From Coriobacteriia bacterium (GTDB lineage: Bacteria > Actinomycetota > Coriobacteriia > Anaerosomatales > Anaerosomataceae), in contig JAUSBK010000004.1 of the NCBI GenBank assembly GCA_030652115.1, forward strand, positions 1 to 64,000: 64,000 nt of DNA, in the 5' to 3' direction. Positions within the stretch are counted from its first letter, which is position 1, and the number at the start of each line of letters is the position of its first letter. The notes beneath the pieces were generated by a model. It saw only the letters and a program-made list of their open reading frames with translations, had not been told where the DNA came from and did no database searches. Made by a program: the position numbers and the translations under genes. Of this stretch, positions 55,394 through 64,000 are shown in pieces.

Positions 55394-56596
55394 ATGGGCG
55401 CCCGCTACGACGAGATCTCCGCGCTGGATGCGGCCTATCACCTGCCGACCTACACTCGCAAGCCGGTGCTGTTCGTGCGCGGGGAGGGCATGCGCCTGTT
55501 CGACGACGACGGCCGGGAGTACCTGGACTTCGTGTCCGGCATCGGCTCGGTCAACCTCGGCCACGCGCATCCGGCCGTTGCCGATGCGGTCGCGGCACAG
55601 ATGCGCACGCTCGTGCAGGTGTCGAACCTCTACCACGTCGAACACCGCGCACCGCTCGCCGAGCGGCTGTCGGCTCTCGCGGGAGGCGGCTGGAAGGCGT
55701 TCCTGTGCAATTCGGGCACCGAAGCCATCGAGGGCGTGATCAAGCTGGCGCGCCGGTGGGGCAAGGCCCGGCGCGGCGAGGAGTGCTTCGAGATCGTGTC
55801 CGCCGAGCGGAGTTTTCACGGCCGCACGATGGCGGCGCTCTCGGCCACCGGCCAGCCCTCTAAGCAAGAGGCGTTCGCGCCGCTGCTTCCGGGCTTCACG
55901 CACGTGCCGCTGAACGACCTGGGCGCGCTCGAGGGTGCAGTCACCGACCGCACCTGCGCGGTGCTCCTGGAGCCCGTGCAGGGTGAGGGCGGCGTGCATC
56001 CGTGCGACGAGGCCTACCTGAAGGCGGTGCGGCAGCTGTGCGACGAGCGCGGCGTGCTGCTGGCGTTCGACGAGGTTCAGTGCGGGTGCTACCGCACCGG
56101 CCCGGCGTTCGCATGGCAGGGGTACGGCGTTCGCCCCGACGTGATGGCACTCGCGAAGTCGCTCGCAAACGGCCTGCCAGCCGGTGCCGTGCTGGCCTCC
56201 GGAAGCGCTGCCGAGGCGTTCTCGCCCGGGGACCACGGATCCACCTTCGGCGGCGGGCCGGTCATCGCCGCAGCGGCGCTCGCCACGCTTGGCGCGCTCG
56301 AGGGGGAGAACCTCGGCGGGAACGCGATCGCCACCGGTGCGGTCCTCCGGTCGATGCTGCAGGAACTTACCGAGACCACTGGTGCCATCGTCGAAGTGAG
56401 GGGCCTCGGGCTGATGCTCGCCGCCGAGTTGGCCGAGCCACGCGCACAGGACGTCACAGCTGCCTGCCTCGAGCGGGGTATCGTGCTGAACGCGATCGGT
56501 GATCGGACCCTGCGCTTTCTGCCGCCGCTCGTATGCAGTCCAGACGAAACAGCTATACTTGGTGATACACTGCAGACCATCCTGGGAGCTGCCTGA
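55394..56596 (+). CDS. argD: Acetylornithine aminotransferase
   Basis: This 400-aa PLP enzyme is a class III aminotransferase. FVSGIGSVNLGHAHPAVADAV, FLCNSGTEAIEGVIKLARRWGK and LLAFDEVQCGCYRTG are standard, and the PLP lysine is in VMALAKSLANGLPAGAV. It starts 2 bases after the argB stop and its own stop overlaps argF. Confidence 0.96.
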   Translation: MGARYDEISALDAAYHLPTYTRKPVLFVRGEGMRLFDDDGREYLDFVSGIGSVNLGHAHPAVADAVAAQMRTLVQVSNLYHVEHRAPLAERLSALAGGGWKAFLCNSGTEAIEGVIKLARRWGKARRGEECFEIVSAERSFHGRTMAALSATGQPSKQEAFAPLLPGFTHVPLNDLGALEGAVTDRTCAVLLEPVQGEGGVHPCDEAYLKAVRQLCDERGVLLAFDEVQCGCYRTGPAFAWQGYGVRPDVMALAKSLANGLPAGAVLASGSAAEAFSPGDHGSTFGGGPVIAAAALATLGALEGENLGGNAIATGAVLRSMLQELTETTGAIVEVRGLGLMLAAELAEPRAQDVTAACLERGIVLNAIGDRTLRFLPPLVCSPDETAILGDTLQTILGAA

Positions 56597-57510
56597 TGCA
56601 TACGTTCAAGGGCCGCGATCTTCTCACGCTCGCCGAGCTCACCCCGGACGAGATACTCCACGTTCTGGATGTAGCCGACGAGCCGGAACGCAAGTGGCCC
56701 CGGTTCGAGGGCGCTGCGGCCGGACTCATCTTCATGAAGCCGTCCCTGCGCACGCGGGTGAGCTTCGAGGTCGGCTGCGTGCAGCTCGGCGTGCACCCGG
56801 TGGTGATGGGTCCGTACGACGCGTTCTCGCGCGAAGAGACGGTGCACGACACCATCAAGGTCCTCGAGCGCTACGTCGATCTCATCGTCCTGCGCACGTT
56901 CGCGCACAGCCATGTCGAGGAGGTCGCCCAGCACGCCTCGGTGCCGGTGATCAACGCACTCACCGACGACTACCATCCCTGCCAGGGCCTGGCCGATCTG
57001 CTGACCATCCGGCAGCACAAAGGCGCGCTCAAGGGTCTCAAGCTCGCGTACGTCGGAGACGGCAACAACATGGCGCACACGTACCTGTACGCGGGTGCGC
57101 TCACCGGCATGCACGTCGCGATCGCCGGACCGGGGGGCTACGCGCCTTCGGCGGCGGTCGTCGAGCACGCAGAGTCGCTCGTTGCGACCTACGGCACGGG
57201 TGCGACGCTGTCGGTCACGCAGGACGCGTCCGCCGCAGTCGCGGGAGCCGATGTGGTCGTTACTGATACGTGGGCCTCGATGGGCCAGGAGGCCGAGCAC
57301 GCCAAGCGCGTCGCGGACTTCGCGGGTTACTCGGTCGACACGGCGCTCATGGCCAAGGCCGATCCGGCGGCGATCTTCATGCACTGTCTTCCCGCACATC
57401 GTGGCGAGGAGGTCACCGATGCGGTCATCGACTCGGCGGCTTCCGTCGTCTTCGATGAGGCCGAGAACCGACTGCACGCACAGCGTGCCTGGATGTCGCT
57501 CGTTCTGTAG
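56596..57510 (+). CDS. argF: Ornithine carbamoyltransferase
   Basis: This 304-aa enzyme makes citrulline from ornithine and carbamoyl phosphate. Motifs are KPSLRTRVSFE (carbamoyl-phosphate binding), YHPCQGLADLLT and FMHCLPAHRGEEV (ornithine and catalytic Cys). ATG overlaps the argD stop by one base. A biosynthetic, not catabolic, role follows from the operon. Confidence 0.96.
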   Translation: MHTFKGRDLLTLAELTPDEILHVLDVADEPERKWPRFEGAAAGLIFMKPSLRTRVSFEVGCVQLGVHPVVMGPYDAFSREETVHDTIKVLERYVDLIVLRTFAHSHVEEVAQHASVPVINALTDDYHPCQGLADLLTIRQHKGALKGLKLAYVGDGNNMAHTYLYAGALTGMHVAIAGPGGYAPSAAVVEHAESLVATYGTGATLSVTQDASAAVAGADVVVTDTWASMGQEAEHAKRVADFAGYSVDTALMAKADPAAIFMHCLPAHRGEEVTDAVIDSAASVVFDEAENRLHAQRAWMSLVL

Positions 57511-57528
57511 CGCCGAGAGGGGACACCG

Positions 57529-57960
57529 ATGAGAAAACGGACTCAGCGTCAGGAGGCGATCAGGTCGATCGTCCGAAAGGAGCGCGTGCGTACCCAGCGC
57601 GATCTGGTGACGCACCTCAAAGCCGCGGGGTACACCTGCACGCAGGCGACGGTCTCGCGGGACATTGCTGACATGGGGCTCCGCAAGCTGCCGGAAGGCG
57701 CGTACGTGCTTGCCGAGGACATCCACCTGCAGCGCATGATCGCCGAACTCGTGGAGAGCGTCGTGCGGTCGCAGCAGCTGGTCATCGTGAAGACGACCGC
57801 TGGGGGCGGTCAGGGAGTGGCGGCCGCGCTGGACGCCGCGCACCTCGACCAGATCGTCGGCAGCATCGCCGGGGACGACACCATCCTCATCATCACGGAC
57901 AACGATGACGATGCGGAAGCGGTCATGGCGGGCATCGAGAAGTTCCACGGCCGGCAGTAG
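57529..57960 (+). CDS. argR: Arginine repressor
   Basis: This 143-aa regulator has an N-terminal winged helix (QRQEAIRSIVRKERVRTQRDLVTHLKAAGYTCTQATVSRDI) and a C-terminal arginine-binding, hexamer-forming domain (TTAGGGQGVAAALDAAHLDQIVGSIAGDDTILI). It lies inside the operon it probably controls, in the same position as in mycobacteria and streptomycetes. The dyad at 52089-52112 is the likely target. Confidence 0.96.
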   Translation: MRKRTQRQEAIRSIVRKERVRTQRDLVTHLKAAGYTCTQATVSRDIADMGLRKLPEGAYVLAEDIHLQRMIAELVESVVRSQQLVIVKTTAGGGQGVAAALDAAHLDQIVGSIAGDDTILIITDNDDDAEAVMAGIEKFHGRQ

Positions 57961-57998
57961 CCGCGTCGTTCGAGACAACCAAGGAGAGGGAAGCTCAC

Positions 57999-59225
57999 GT
58001 GGCAAGAGAGAAGTGCGTACTGGCATATTCGGGCGGGCTCGATACCTCGGTGGCTATCCGATGGATCCAGGAGAACCACGACATGGATGTGATCGCTCTT
58101 GCGATCGACGTCGGCCAGGAGCGTCAGGACCTCGAGTTCGTGCGCACCAAGGCCCTCGGCATCGGTGCCATCGAGTCGATCGTCAAGGACGTGCGCGAGG
58201 AGTACGTGGAGGAGTTCCTGAGCCGTGCCTTGAAGGCGAACGCACTGTACGAGAACAAGTACCCGCTGCTCTCGGCCATGAGCCGTCCGATCATCGTGAA
58301 GCATCTGGTCGAGGAGGCGCATCGCCACGGGGCCCGGTACATCGGGCATGGTTGCACCGGCAAGGGCAACGATCAGGTGCGCTTCGAGGTGGGTATCGCC
58401 GCCCTCGACCCGGACCTCGAGATCATCGCCCCGGTACGCGAGTGGGACCTGAAGACGCGCGAGCAGGAGATGGACTGGGCCGCCGAGCGGGGCATCCCGG
58501 TGCCGACGACTAAGGACAACCCGTACTCGATCGACGACAACTTGTGGGGTCGCGCCATCGAGTGCGGCGTGCTGGAGGACCCGTGGGTGGAGCCGCCGGC
58601 CGACATCTACACGCTCACCGCGGACTCGCGCGGCGCGGCGTGCGATGAGGCCGAGTACGCCGAGATCAGCTTTGCCCAGGGTATCCCGGTTGCCCTGAAC
58701 GGTGAGGTGATGAGCTTCCACGAGATCATCAACGCCATGAACGAGCTCGCGGGTAAGCACGGCTTCGGCCGCATCGACATGATCGAGAACCGCCTCATCG
58801 GCGTGAAGAGCCGCGAGATCTACGAGGTGCCCGGCGCTCTCACGCTCATCACCGCGCACAAGGCGCTCGAGGACCTATGTCTCGAGCGTGAGGTGCTGCA
58901 CTACAAGCTCGGCGTGGAGCAGAAGTGGGCCGAGCTCGTCTACAACGGCATGTGGTTCTCGCCGCTCAAAGAGGCGCTCGACGGCTTCATCGAGACCACG
59001 CAGCAGCTCGTGACCGGCGACGTGCGCCTGCGCTTCTTCAAAGGCTCGTGCGTGACCGTCGGCCGCCGCTCGCCGTACTCGCTTTACGACTACAACCTGG
59101 CCACGTACGACGCAGCCGACTCCTTCGACCACAAGGCCGCCAAGGGCTTCATCGACCTCCACGGTCTCCCCGTGAAGGTCTGGGCCCGCCAGCGCCGCAA
59201 GGTCGGCAAAGAAGGCGAGGTCTAG
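57999..59225 (+). CDS. argG: Argininosuccinate synthase
   Basis: This 408-aa enzyme joins citrulline and aspartate using ATP. The PP-motif AYSGGLDTSVAIRW (N-terminus), YIGHGCTGKGNDQVRFE and TADSRGAACDEAEYAEI are diagnostic. GTG 57999 has AAGGAGAGG upstream. Length is standard; argH follows by 5 bases. Confidence 0.97.
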   Translation: MAREKCVLAYSGGLDTSVAIRWIQENHDMDVIALAIDVGQERQDLEFVRTKALGIGAIESIVKDVREEYVEEFLSRALKANALYENKYPLLSAMSRPIIVKHLVEEAHRHGARYIGHGCTGKGNDQVRFEVGIAALDPDLEIIAPVREWDLKTREQEMDWAAERGIPVPTTKDNPYSIDDNLWGRAIECGVLEDPWVEPPADIYTLTADSRGAACDEAEYAEISFAQGIPVALNGEVMSFHEIINAMNELAGKHGFGRIDMIENRLIGVKSREIYEVPGALTLITAHKALEDLCLEREVLHYKLGVEQKWAELVYNGMWFSPLKEALDGFIETTQQLVTGDVRLRFFKGSCVTVGRRSPYSLYDYNLATYDAADSFDHKAAKGFIDLHGLPVKVWARQRRKVGKEGEV

Positions 59226-59230
59226 CACCC

Positions 59231-60658
59231 ATGTCCGACACGCCGAAGACACCCTGGAGCGGACGGTTCGAGCATACGCCCGGCGCCTTCCAGCAGCGCT
59301 TCGGCGCGTCGCTGTCCGTGGACAGGCGCCTGTACGCCGAGGATATCGCGGGCTCGGTTGCGCACGCACGCATGCTCGCGAAGCAGAAGATCATCACGTC
59401 CGGCGACGCTGCGGCGATCGAAGAGGGGCTCCTCGGCATCCTGAAGGACATCGAGGGGGAGGTGTTCGTCTTCGACGCGTCTTACGAGGACGTTCACATG
59501 GCCATCGAAGCCGAGCTCACGCGGCGCATCGGCGATGCGGGCAAGCGGCTGCACACTGCGCGCTCGCGCAACGATCAAGTTGCGACCGATACGCGGCTCC
59601 ATGCGAAGCGCGAGGCTTTGCGGCTGCACGGCGCGATCGGCGAGCTCCGACGCGTGTTGGCCGATCTCGCCGCAGCGCATGCGAACGTGGTGATGCCCGG
59701 CTACACGCACCTCCAGAAGGCGCAGCCGGTGCTCTTCGCGCACCACATGCTTGCCTACTCGTGGATGCTCACGCGCGACGCGAAGCGCGTGAAGCGCGCG
59801 TGGAAGGCTGCCGACGTGCTGCCGCTCGGCAGCGCGGCGCTTGCGGGCACGACCTTCCCGATCGACCGCGATGGTGTGGCGCATGAGCTCGGCTTCTCGG
59901 CCGTGTCGCCCAACTCCCTCGACGCGGTGTCCGATCGGGACTTCCTCGTCGACCTCACGTATGCGTGCACGCTCGGCATGGTGCATCTATCGCGACTGGC
60001 CGAGGAGATCATCCTCTGGTCGAGCGACGAGTTCGGCTTCGTGACGCTCGACGATGCTTGGTCCACCGGTTCGAGCATCATGCCGCAGAAGAAGAACCCC
60101 GACTTCGCCGAGCTGGTGCGCGGCAAGACCGGTCGCGCCGTGGGCGACCTCACATCGCTGCTCGTGACGCTCAAGGGTCTTCCGCTTGCGTACAACAAGG
60201 ACATGCAGGAGGACAAGGAGCCCGCGTTCGACGCCATCGACACGTACGCGGACTCGCTCGAAGCGATGGCGGGCATGCTGTCCACGATGCGCGTGAACGC
60301 AGAACGCATGCGCGCCGGCGCGCTCGGCGGGTTCATGGCTGCCACCGACCTGGCCGACCACCTCGCTGCTCGCGGCGTCCCGTTCCGCGAGGCCCACGAG
60401 ATCGTCGGCAAGGTCGTGCTTGCCTGCGAGCGCGACGGCCGCACGCTGCAGGAGCTCACGCTTGGCGAGCTTCGCGCTGCCTCTTCGGCCTTCGCCGACG
60501 ACGCGCTCGACGCCGTCGATATCGATGCCGTGGTCGCGCGTCGCGACACCGCCGGCGGCACGGCGCCCTCTCGCGTCACCACGCAGCTTGCGGAAGCGCG
60601 CGAGGCGCTCGCACGCGACGAGGAGTGGCTCGCCGGTCACGGCGTGGCGGACGAGTAG
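59231..60658 (+). CDS. argH: Argininosuccinate lyase
   Basis: This 475-aa enzyme of the fumarase/aspartase superfamily releases arginine and fumarate. Signature GSSIMPQKKNPDFAELVRGKTGR (about 281-303) holds the catalytic Ser region; HTARSRNDQVATDTRLH and PGYTHLQKAQPV are also present. It closes the pathway. No ribosome site is strong at its ATG, so it is probably coupled to argG. Confidence 0.97.
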   Translation: MSDTPKTPWSGRFEHTPGAFQQRFGASLSVDRRLYAEDIAGSVAHARMLAKQKIITSGDAAAIEEGLLGILKDIEGEVFVFDASYEDVHMAIEAELTRRIGDAGKRLHTARSRNDQVATDTRLHAKREALRLHGAIGELRRVLADLAAAHANVVMPGYTHLQKAQPVLFAHHMLAYSWMLTRDAKRVKRAWKAADVLPLGSAALAGTTFPIDRDGVAHELGFSAVSPNSLDAVSDRDFLVDLTYACTLGMVHLSRLAEEIILWSSDEFGFVTLDDAWSTGSSIMPQKKNPDFAELVRGKTGRAVGDLTSLLVTLKGLPLAYNKDMQEDKEPAFDAIDTYADSLEAMAGMLSTMRVNAERMRAGALGGFMAATDLADHLAARGVPFREAHEIVGKVVLACERDGRTLQELTLGELRAASSAFADDALDAVDIDAVVARRDTAGGTAPSRVTTQLAEAREALARDEEWLAGHGVADE

Positions 60659-60667
60659 CGCGCTTCG

Positions 60668-61162
60668 GTGGCGCATTGGTTCATAACCACCGTCGATCGC
60701 GGCGACCCCATCTCGGTGCATGACGTGCGCGAGATCCTTGAGTCGTACCACGACGATCTCATCGTCGAGTTCGGCGAGAACACGCTCACGGCGGAGCTGA
60801 CGATGCTGCCCGCTCCCTACCTGCCACCAAACGGCGCGCTCCTGCTCGCCCGGGACGAGTCCGGGCGTCCGGCAGGCTGCGTGGGAATCAAAGGACTCTC
60901 CGAAAGCGAGTGCGAGATCAAGCGGCTCTACGTGCTGTCCGGGGTCCGCGGCGCGGGTCTCGGGCGCGCGCTCGTTCGGGCCGCGATCGACCAGGCGCGC
61001 GTCATGGGTTACGCCGAGATGCTACTCATTGCGGTGCGGCACACCACGAACACCGCCCAGCGCATCTACCGCGAGTTCGGTTTCGAGGTCACCCCGCAGT
61101 TTCGCGAGGCGCCGCTTGGCTACGACCCTGCGGGCTTCCTGTTCATGCGTCGCTCGCTCTAG
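60668..61162 (+). CDS. GNAT-family N-acetyltransferase
   Basis: This 164-aa protein has the GNAT core: GCVGIKGLSESECEIKRLYVLSGVRGAGLGRALVRAAID (about 78-115) includes the acetyl-CoA loop RGAGLG, and the end FGFEVTPQF is typical. It begins 9 bases after argH with a GTG start. Its substrate is not clear. A role as stand-alone N-acetylglutamate synthase (ArgA-like) is conceivable from its position, but the sequence does not prove it. Confidence 0.85.
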   Translation: MAHWFITTVDRGDPISVHDVREILESYHDDLIVEFGENTLTAELTMLPAPYLPPNGALLLARDESGRPAGCVGIKGLSESECEIKRLYVLSGVRGAGLGRALVRAAIDQARVMGYAEMLLIAVRHTTNTAQRIYREFGFEVTPQFREAPLGYDPAGFLFMRRSL

Positions 61163-61222
61163 CGGGAGCGAAGGTATCATCGGAGGCGAGACACCACGCC
61201 CTCGGCCTCACGGAGCCGCCAC

Positions 61223-62959
61223 ATGCCCTCCTACGACAACGCCGCGATCGCAACCGCGCTGGACGACTTCGGCGATCTGCTCGAGATCGCCGGCGAGGAC
61301 AGGTACCGCTTTCTGAGCTATCACAAGGCCGCTCACGCCGTGCGCGCGTGGGATGAGGACATCATGTCCACAGCACTCGCCGGGCGTCTCAAGGAGATTC
61401 CCGGTATCGGTGCGAAGATCGCTGCGACCATCGAATCGCTGCTCAAGAGCGGTGTCTTCCCGGGTATGGAGGAGATCACGGCTCGCGTGCCTGCCTCGGT
61501 CATCGAGCTCATGCGGGTCCAGGGACTCGGACCGAAAAAGGCCAAGGTGCTCTTCGATGAACTCGCCATCGCCTCGATCGACGACCTCGAGGAGGCCATA
61601 GCCGAACGACGCCTGGCCGAGCTGCCCGGCTTTGGCGCCAAGACCGTCGAGAATATCTCTGCCGGCATCGAACGCTATCGCAGCCTGTCCGAACGCATCC
61701 TGCTCGCCAATGCGCTGCCGCTCGCCGAGAAGCTTGCCGAGGAGCTGCGGGCACTGCCGGGTGTGTCAGACGCCGCATGCGCGGGCAGCATCCGTCGCAT
61801 GAAGGAGACCGTGGGCGACATCGACGTGCTCGTCGCCGCCGCAGACGGCCCCGCCGTCATGGCGGCCGTGCGCCAGCTGCCGATCGTGACCGACGTCATC
61901 GTGAGCGGCGAGACCAAGACGAGCGTGATGACCACGTCGGGCCGTCAGGCCGACGTGCGTGTGGTCACGCCCGAGTGCTGGGGTGCGGCTCTCCAGTACT
62001 TCACCGGGTCGGCCGAGCACAACGTGCGAGTGCGCGAGGTAGCCAAGTCGCGCGGCCTCAAGGTGAGCGAGTACGGCGTCTTTCGGATCGAGGATGGTGA
62101 ACGGCTCGCGTGTGCGAGCGAGGCCGACGTCTACGCGGCCCTCGGCATGGCGGTCGTCCCACCCGAAGTGCGCGAGAACACCGGGGAGGTCGAACGTGCC
62201 CTCGAAGGCCGCGTACCGGAGCTGGTGACGCTCGGCGACATCCGCGGCGACCTGCACTCGCATACCGTCGCCACCGACGGACGCTCCACGCTCGAGCAGA
62301 ATCGGGCGCGTGCAGCCGAGCTCGGCTACGAGTACCTGGGCGTCAGCGACCACGCGTACGAGCTGCGGATGGTCGGCGGACTCGACCTTGCGGACCTGGA
62401 GAAGCAGTGGGCGCTGATCGACGAGCTCAACGCCCTCGGCGACGGCGGCCCTGTGCTCCTCAAGGCCATCGAGCTCAACATCGACGACGAGGGTGGCGTT
62501 GACTATCCCGCCGAGGTGCTCAGGCGCTTCGACTACTGCATCGCATCGCTCCACGCTGGCTTCAGTCAGTCGCGTGAGCAGGCCACACGCCGGCTGCTGA
62601 CGGCGATGGAGAACCCGTTCGTCGACCTCATCGGCCACCCGACCGGACGACTTCTCGGCAGACGTGACCCGTTCGACCTGGACATGGAGGCGGTCATCGC
62701 CAAGGCAGCCGAGACCGGGACGATCATGGAGCTCAACGCGCACCCCGAACGGCTGGACCTGAACGACGTGCACCTGCGCATGGCGCGCAGGCTCGGAGTG
62801 CGCATCGCCATCAATACCGATGCTCACGAGGCCACGCAGTTCAGCCACATGCGGTGGGGCATCGCCACGGCGCGCCGCGGGTGGGTGAGCGCCGCCGAGG
62901 TCCTGAACGCTCAGCCGCTTGAAACGATGCGCGGTTGGCTCAAGCGGAACCGCGCGTGA
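61223..62959 (+). CDS. polX: DNA polymerase X with PHP domain
   Basis: This 578-aa bacterial PolX has an N-terminal 8-kDa-like domain, helix-hairpin-helix motifs (EIPGIGAKIAATIE and VQGLGPKKAKVLF, ELPGFGAKTVENI), a polymerase domain with GSIRRMKETVGDIDVLVAA giving the metal Asp pair and RQADVRVV the third Asp, and a C-terminal PHP nuclease domain (GDLHSHTVATDG at about 340, then SDHAYE, NAHPERLDL, NTDAHE). It acts in gap-filling repair. Length is normal. The next gene is also a repair enzyme and overlaps its stop. Confidence 0.95.
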   Translation: MPSYDNAAIATALDDFGDLLEIAGEDRYRFLSYHKAAHAVRAWDEDIMSTALAGRLKEIPGIGAKIAATIESLLKSGVFPGMEEITARVPASVIELMRVQGLGPKKAKVLFDELAIASIDDLEEAIAERRLAELPGFGAKTVENISAGIERYRSLSERILLANALPLAEKLAEELRALPGVSDAACAGSIRRMKETVGDIDVLVAAADGPAVMAAVRQLPIVTDVIVSGETKTSVMTTSGRQADVRVVTPECWGAALQYFTGSAEHNVRVREVAKSRGLKVSEYGVFRIEDGERLACASEADVYAALGMAVVPPEVRENTGEVERALEGRVPELVTLGDIRGDLHSHTVATDGRSTLEQNRARAAELGYEYLGVSDHAYELRMVGGLDLADLEKQWALIDELNALGDGGPVLLKAIELNIDDEGGVDYPAEVLRRFDYCIASLHAGFSQSREQATRRLLTAMENPFVDLIGHPTGRLLGRRDPFDLDMEAVIAKAAETGTIMELNAHPERLDLNDVHLRMARRLGVRIAINTDAHEATQFSHMRWGIATARRGWVSAAEVLNAQPLETMRGWLKRNRA

Positions 62960-63612
62960 GCGTCTTCGACCTCGATCGGGCGCGGCCACTGTCTGCCCTG
63001 TTCTTCAACCGCCCGACGGCCGTGGTGGCGCGTGAGCTTGTGGGCAAGGTGATCGCGAGCCGCATCGGCGGGGAGCTTACGGCTGGCGTCATAGTGGAGA
63101 CTGAGGCGTACCTCGGCGCGGGAGATCCGGGTTCACACGCCGCAACACGAGGCGTCACGGCGCGCAATCGCGTGATGTACGGGGCGCCGGGCCGCGCGTA
63201 CGTCTACTTCACCTACGGGAATCACCATATGCTCAACCTGGTCACCGAGGATGAAGGCACCGCAGGCGCCGTGCTGGTGCGGGCGGTGGAGCCGATCGCC
63301 GGCATCGACGTCATGAGGCGGCGGCGTTGCGGTCGCGAGGGAGCCGATCTCACCAACGGGCCGGGCAAGGTCGCCGAAGCGCTTGGTATCACGCTCGAGC
63401 ACAACGCCGTTTCGCTCGGAGAGGAACTGGCTGTGTACGACGCTTCCGCGCTGGAGGACGACGCGGTGGGAGTGAGCGGGAGGATCGGGCTGGCGGCGGG
63501 CCATGAACTGCCGCTCAGGTTCTACGTTCTGGGGAACGGGTACGTGTCAAAGGGACGGACGGGGCCGAAGCCGCCAAAGCGCGCGTCGGCAGCGGGGAAG
63601 GGGACCACATGA
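62956..63612 (+). CDS. 3-methyladenine DNA glycosylase (AAG/MPG family)
   Basis: This 218-aa glycosylase removes alkylated purines. Family blocks are ARELVGKVIASRIGGELTAGVIVETEAYLG (catalytic Glu), GRAYVYFTYGNHHMLNLVT and LTNGPGKVAEALGI. GTG 62956 overlaps the polX stop (GTGA). With polX it makes a likely base-excision repair pair. The C-terminus is basic. The next gene also overlaps (ATGA). Confidence 0.94.
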   Translation: MSVFDLDRARPLSALFFNRPTAVVARELVGKVIASRIGGELTAGVIVETEAYLGAGDPGSHAATRGVTARNRVMYGAPGRAYVYFTYGNHHMLNLVTEDEGTAGAVLVRAVEPIAGIDVMRRRRCGREGADLTNGPGKVAEALGITLEHNAVSLGEELAVYDASALEDDAVGVSGRIGLAAGHELPLRFYVLGNGYVSKGRTGPKPPKRASAAGKGTT

Positions 63613-64000
63613 GGCTTGGCGACATCTACACGACCGCCGTTGGAGCGGGGATCGAGGCCGACCAGCGCTCGCGCGAGGAGATCGATGCGTTTCTGGCTTC
63701 GGCGGCAAAGGAGTACGAGGACCTTGCCGCCGACGAGAAGCGCTTCTTCGACACCGAACGGCTCACCAACCCCTACGATGACACGCGCATCTGCGCGGGC
63801 GAGCCGGACCTCGAGGTCCGCGGCCTCATCACCGGCATCGACATGGAGGTCGGGGAGGTGCTGCTCGCCGATCGACTGCGCGAGAAGGGGGCGCCGATCG
63901 ATCTCATCTTCGCCCACCATCCCGAGGGACCGGGTTTTGCGAACCTGCACCGGGTGATGTACATGCAGGCCGACCTTTGGGCCGCGCGCGGCGTGGGGAT
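63609..64000 (+). CDS. NIF3-like (DUF34/GTP cyclohydrolase I-like) protein, 5' part
   Basis: Open frame from ATG 63609 to the right edge, 130 residues visible. DLIFAHHPEGPGFANLHRVMYMQADLWAARGV resembles the metal-binding AHHP region of NIF3-like proteins. An N-terminal extension of about 75 residues before ITGIDMEVGEVLLADRL is longer than in typical NIF3 proteins. The start overlaps the glycosylase stop. Function of NIF3 proteins is poorly known, and the 3' part is outside the window. Confidence 0.65.
   Translation, partial: MRLGDIYTTAVGAGIEADQRSREEIDAFLASAAKEYEDLAADEKRFFDTERLTNPYDDTRICAGEPDLEVRGLITGIDMEVGEVLLADRLREKGAPIDLIFAHHPEGPGFANLHRVMYMQADLWAARGVG

Noticed and set aside
56550-56575. 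TATACT and GATACACT boxes near the argD 3' end as an argF promoter
   Set aside because: They are within codons of a conserved gene and no -35 was found; argF is already coupled to argD by overlap.

Overview
The window is a gene-dense stretch of a GC-rich chromosome (roughly 65% GC by eye). The gene order argC-J-B-D-F-R-G-H, the frequent GTG and TTG starts and the strong AGGAGG-type ribosome sites suggest an actinobacterium. Formate-tetrahydrofolate ligase, a heterodisulfide-reductase/DsrMK-like pair, DsrE and TusA sulfur proteins and a NapH-like polyferredoxin suggest an anaerobe, perhaps near the Coriobacteriia. That placement is inference. No insertion sequence, prophage, CRISPR array or rRNA operon was seen.

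Layout. 1-8 kb: tail of an unknown gene, a small reverse-strand gene, RNase R, an M42 aminopeptidase, and a PadR-controlled FtsX/MacB-type ABC transporter with a clear operator. 8-12 kb: SmpB, a proline-rich membrane protein, tmRNA, an ArfB-like rescue factor, a conserved small protein, a DedA-like/Sm_multidrug_ex membrane protein and a URO-D-like protein. 12-15.5 kb (reverse): DsrK/HdrD-like and DsrM-like subunits, TusA, DsrE and an ArsR regulator whose promoter holds an 18-bp palindrome. 15.7-26.2 kb: a nine-gene chemosensory operon (DUF4388, CheR-TPR, CheY, a PilB/GspE-like protein with ruined ATPase motifs, two CheW, a receptor without an external domain, CheA-REC, CheB). 26-32 kb: murI, an MBL-fold hydrolase, rph, rdgB, tRNA-Pro/Gly/Arg/His, fhs and tRNA-Lys. 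31.8-34.4 kb (reverse): a voltage-sensor channel with an abnormal selectivity filter and a three-gene polyferredoxin cluster. 34.6-47 kb: tRNA-Leu, tig-clpP-clpX, valS-folC, a zinc-ribbon membrane protein, thrS, a pseudokinase fragment, and infC-rpmI-rplT behind a structured leader. 47-52 kb: a TasA/CalY-like protein with its SipW-like signal peptidase, then a T-box riboswitch and pheST. 52-61 kb: the complete arginine operon argCJBDFRGH. 61-64 kb: GNAT, PolX, a methylpurine glycosylase and the start of a NIF3-like gene.

How it works together. Most of the window is translation and protein quality control (tRNAs, three aaRS, IF-3, L35, L20, trigger factor, ClpXP, tmRNA/SmpB, ArfB-like, RNase R) plus arginine synthesis. 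The parts most worth attention are the chemosensory operon built around a pseudo-ATPase, the ArsR-linked sulfur/redox module, the odd ion channel and the small cysteine-rich proteins.
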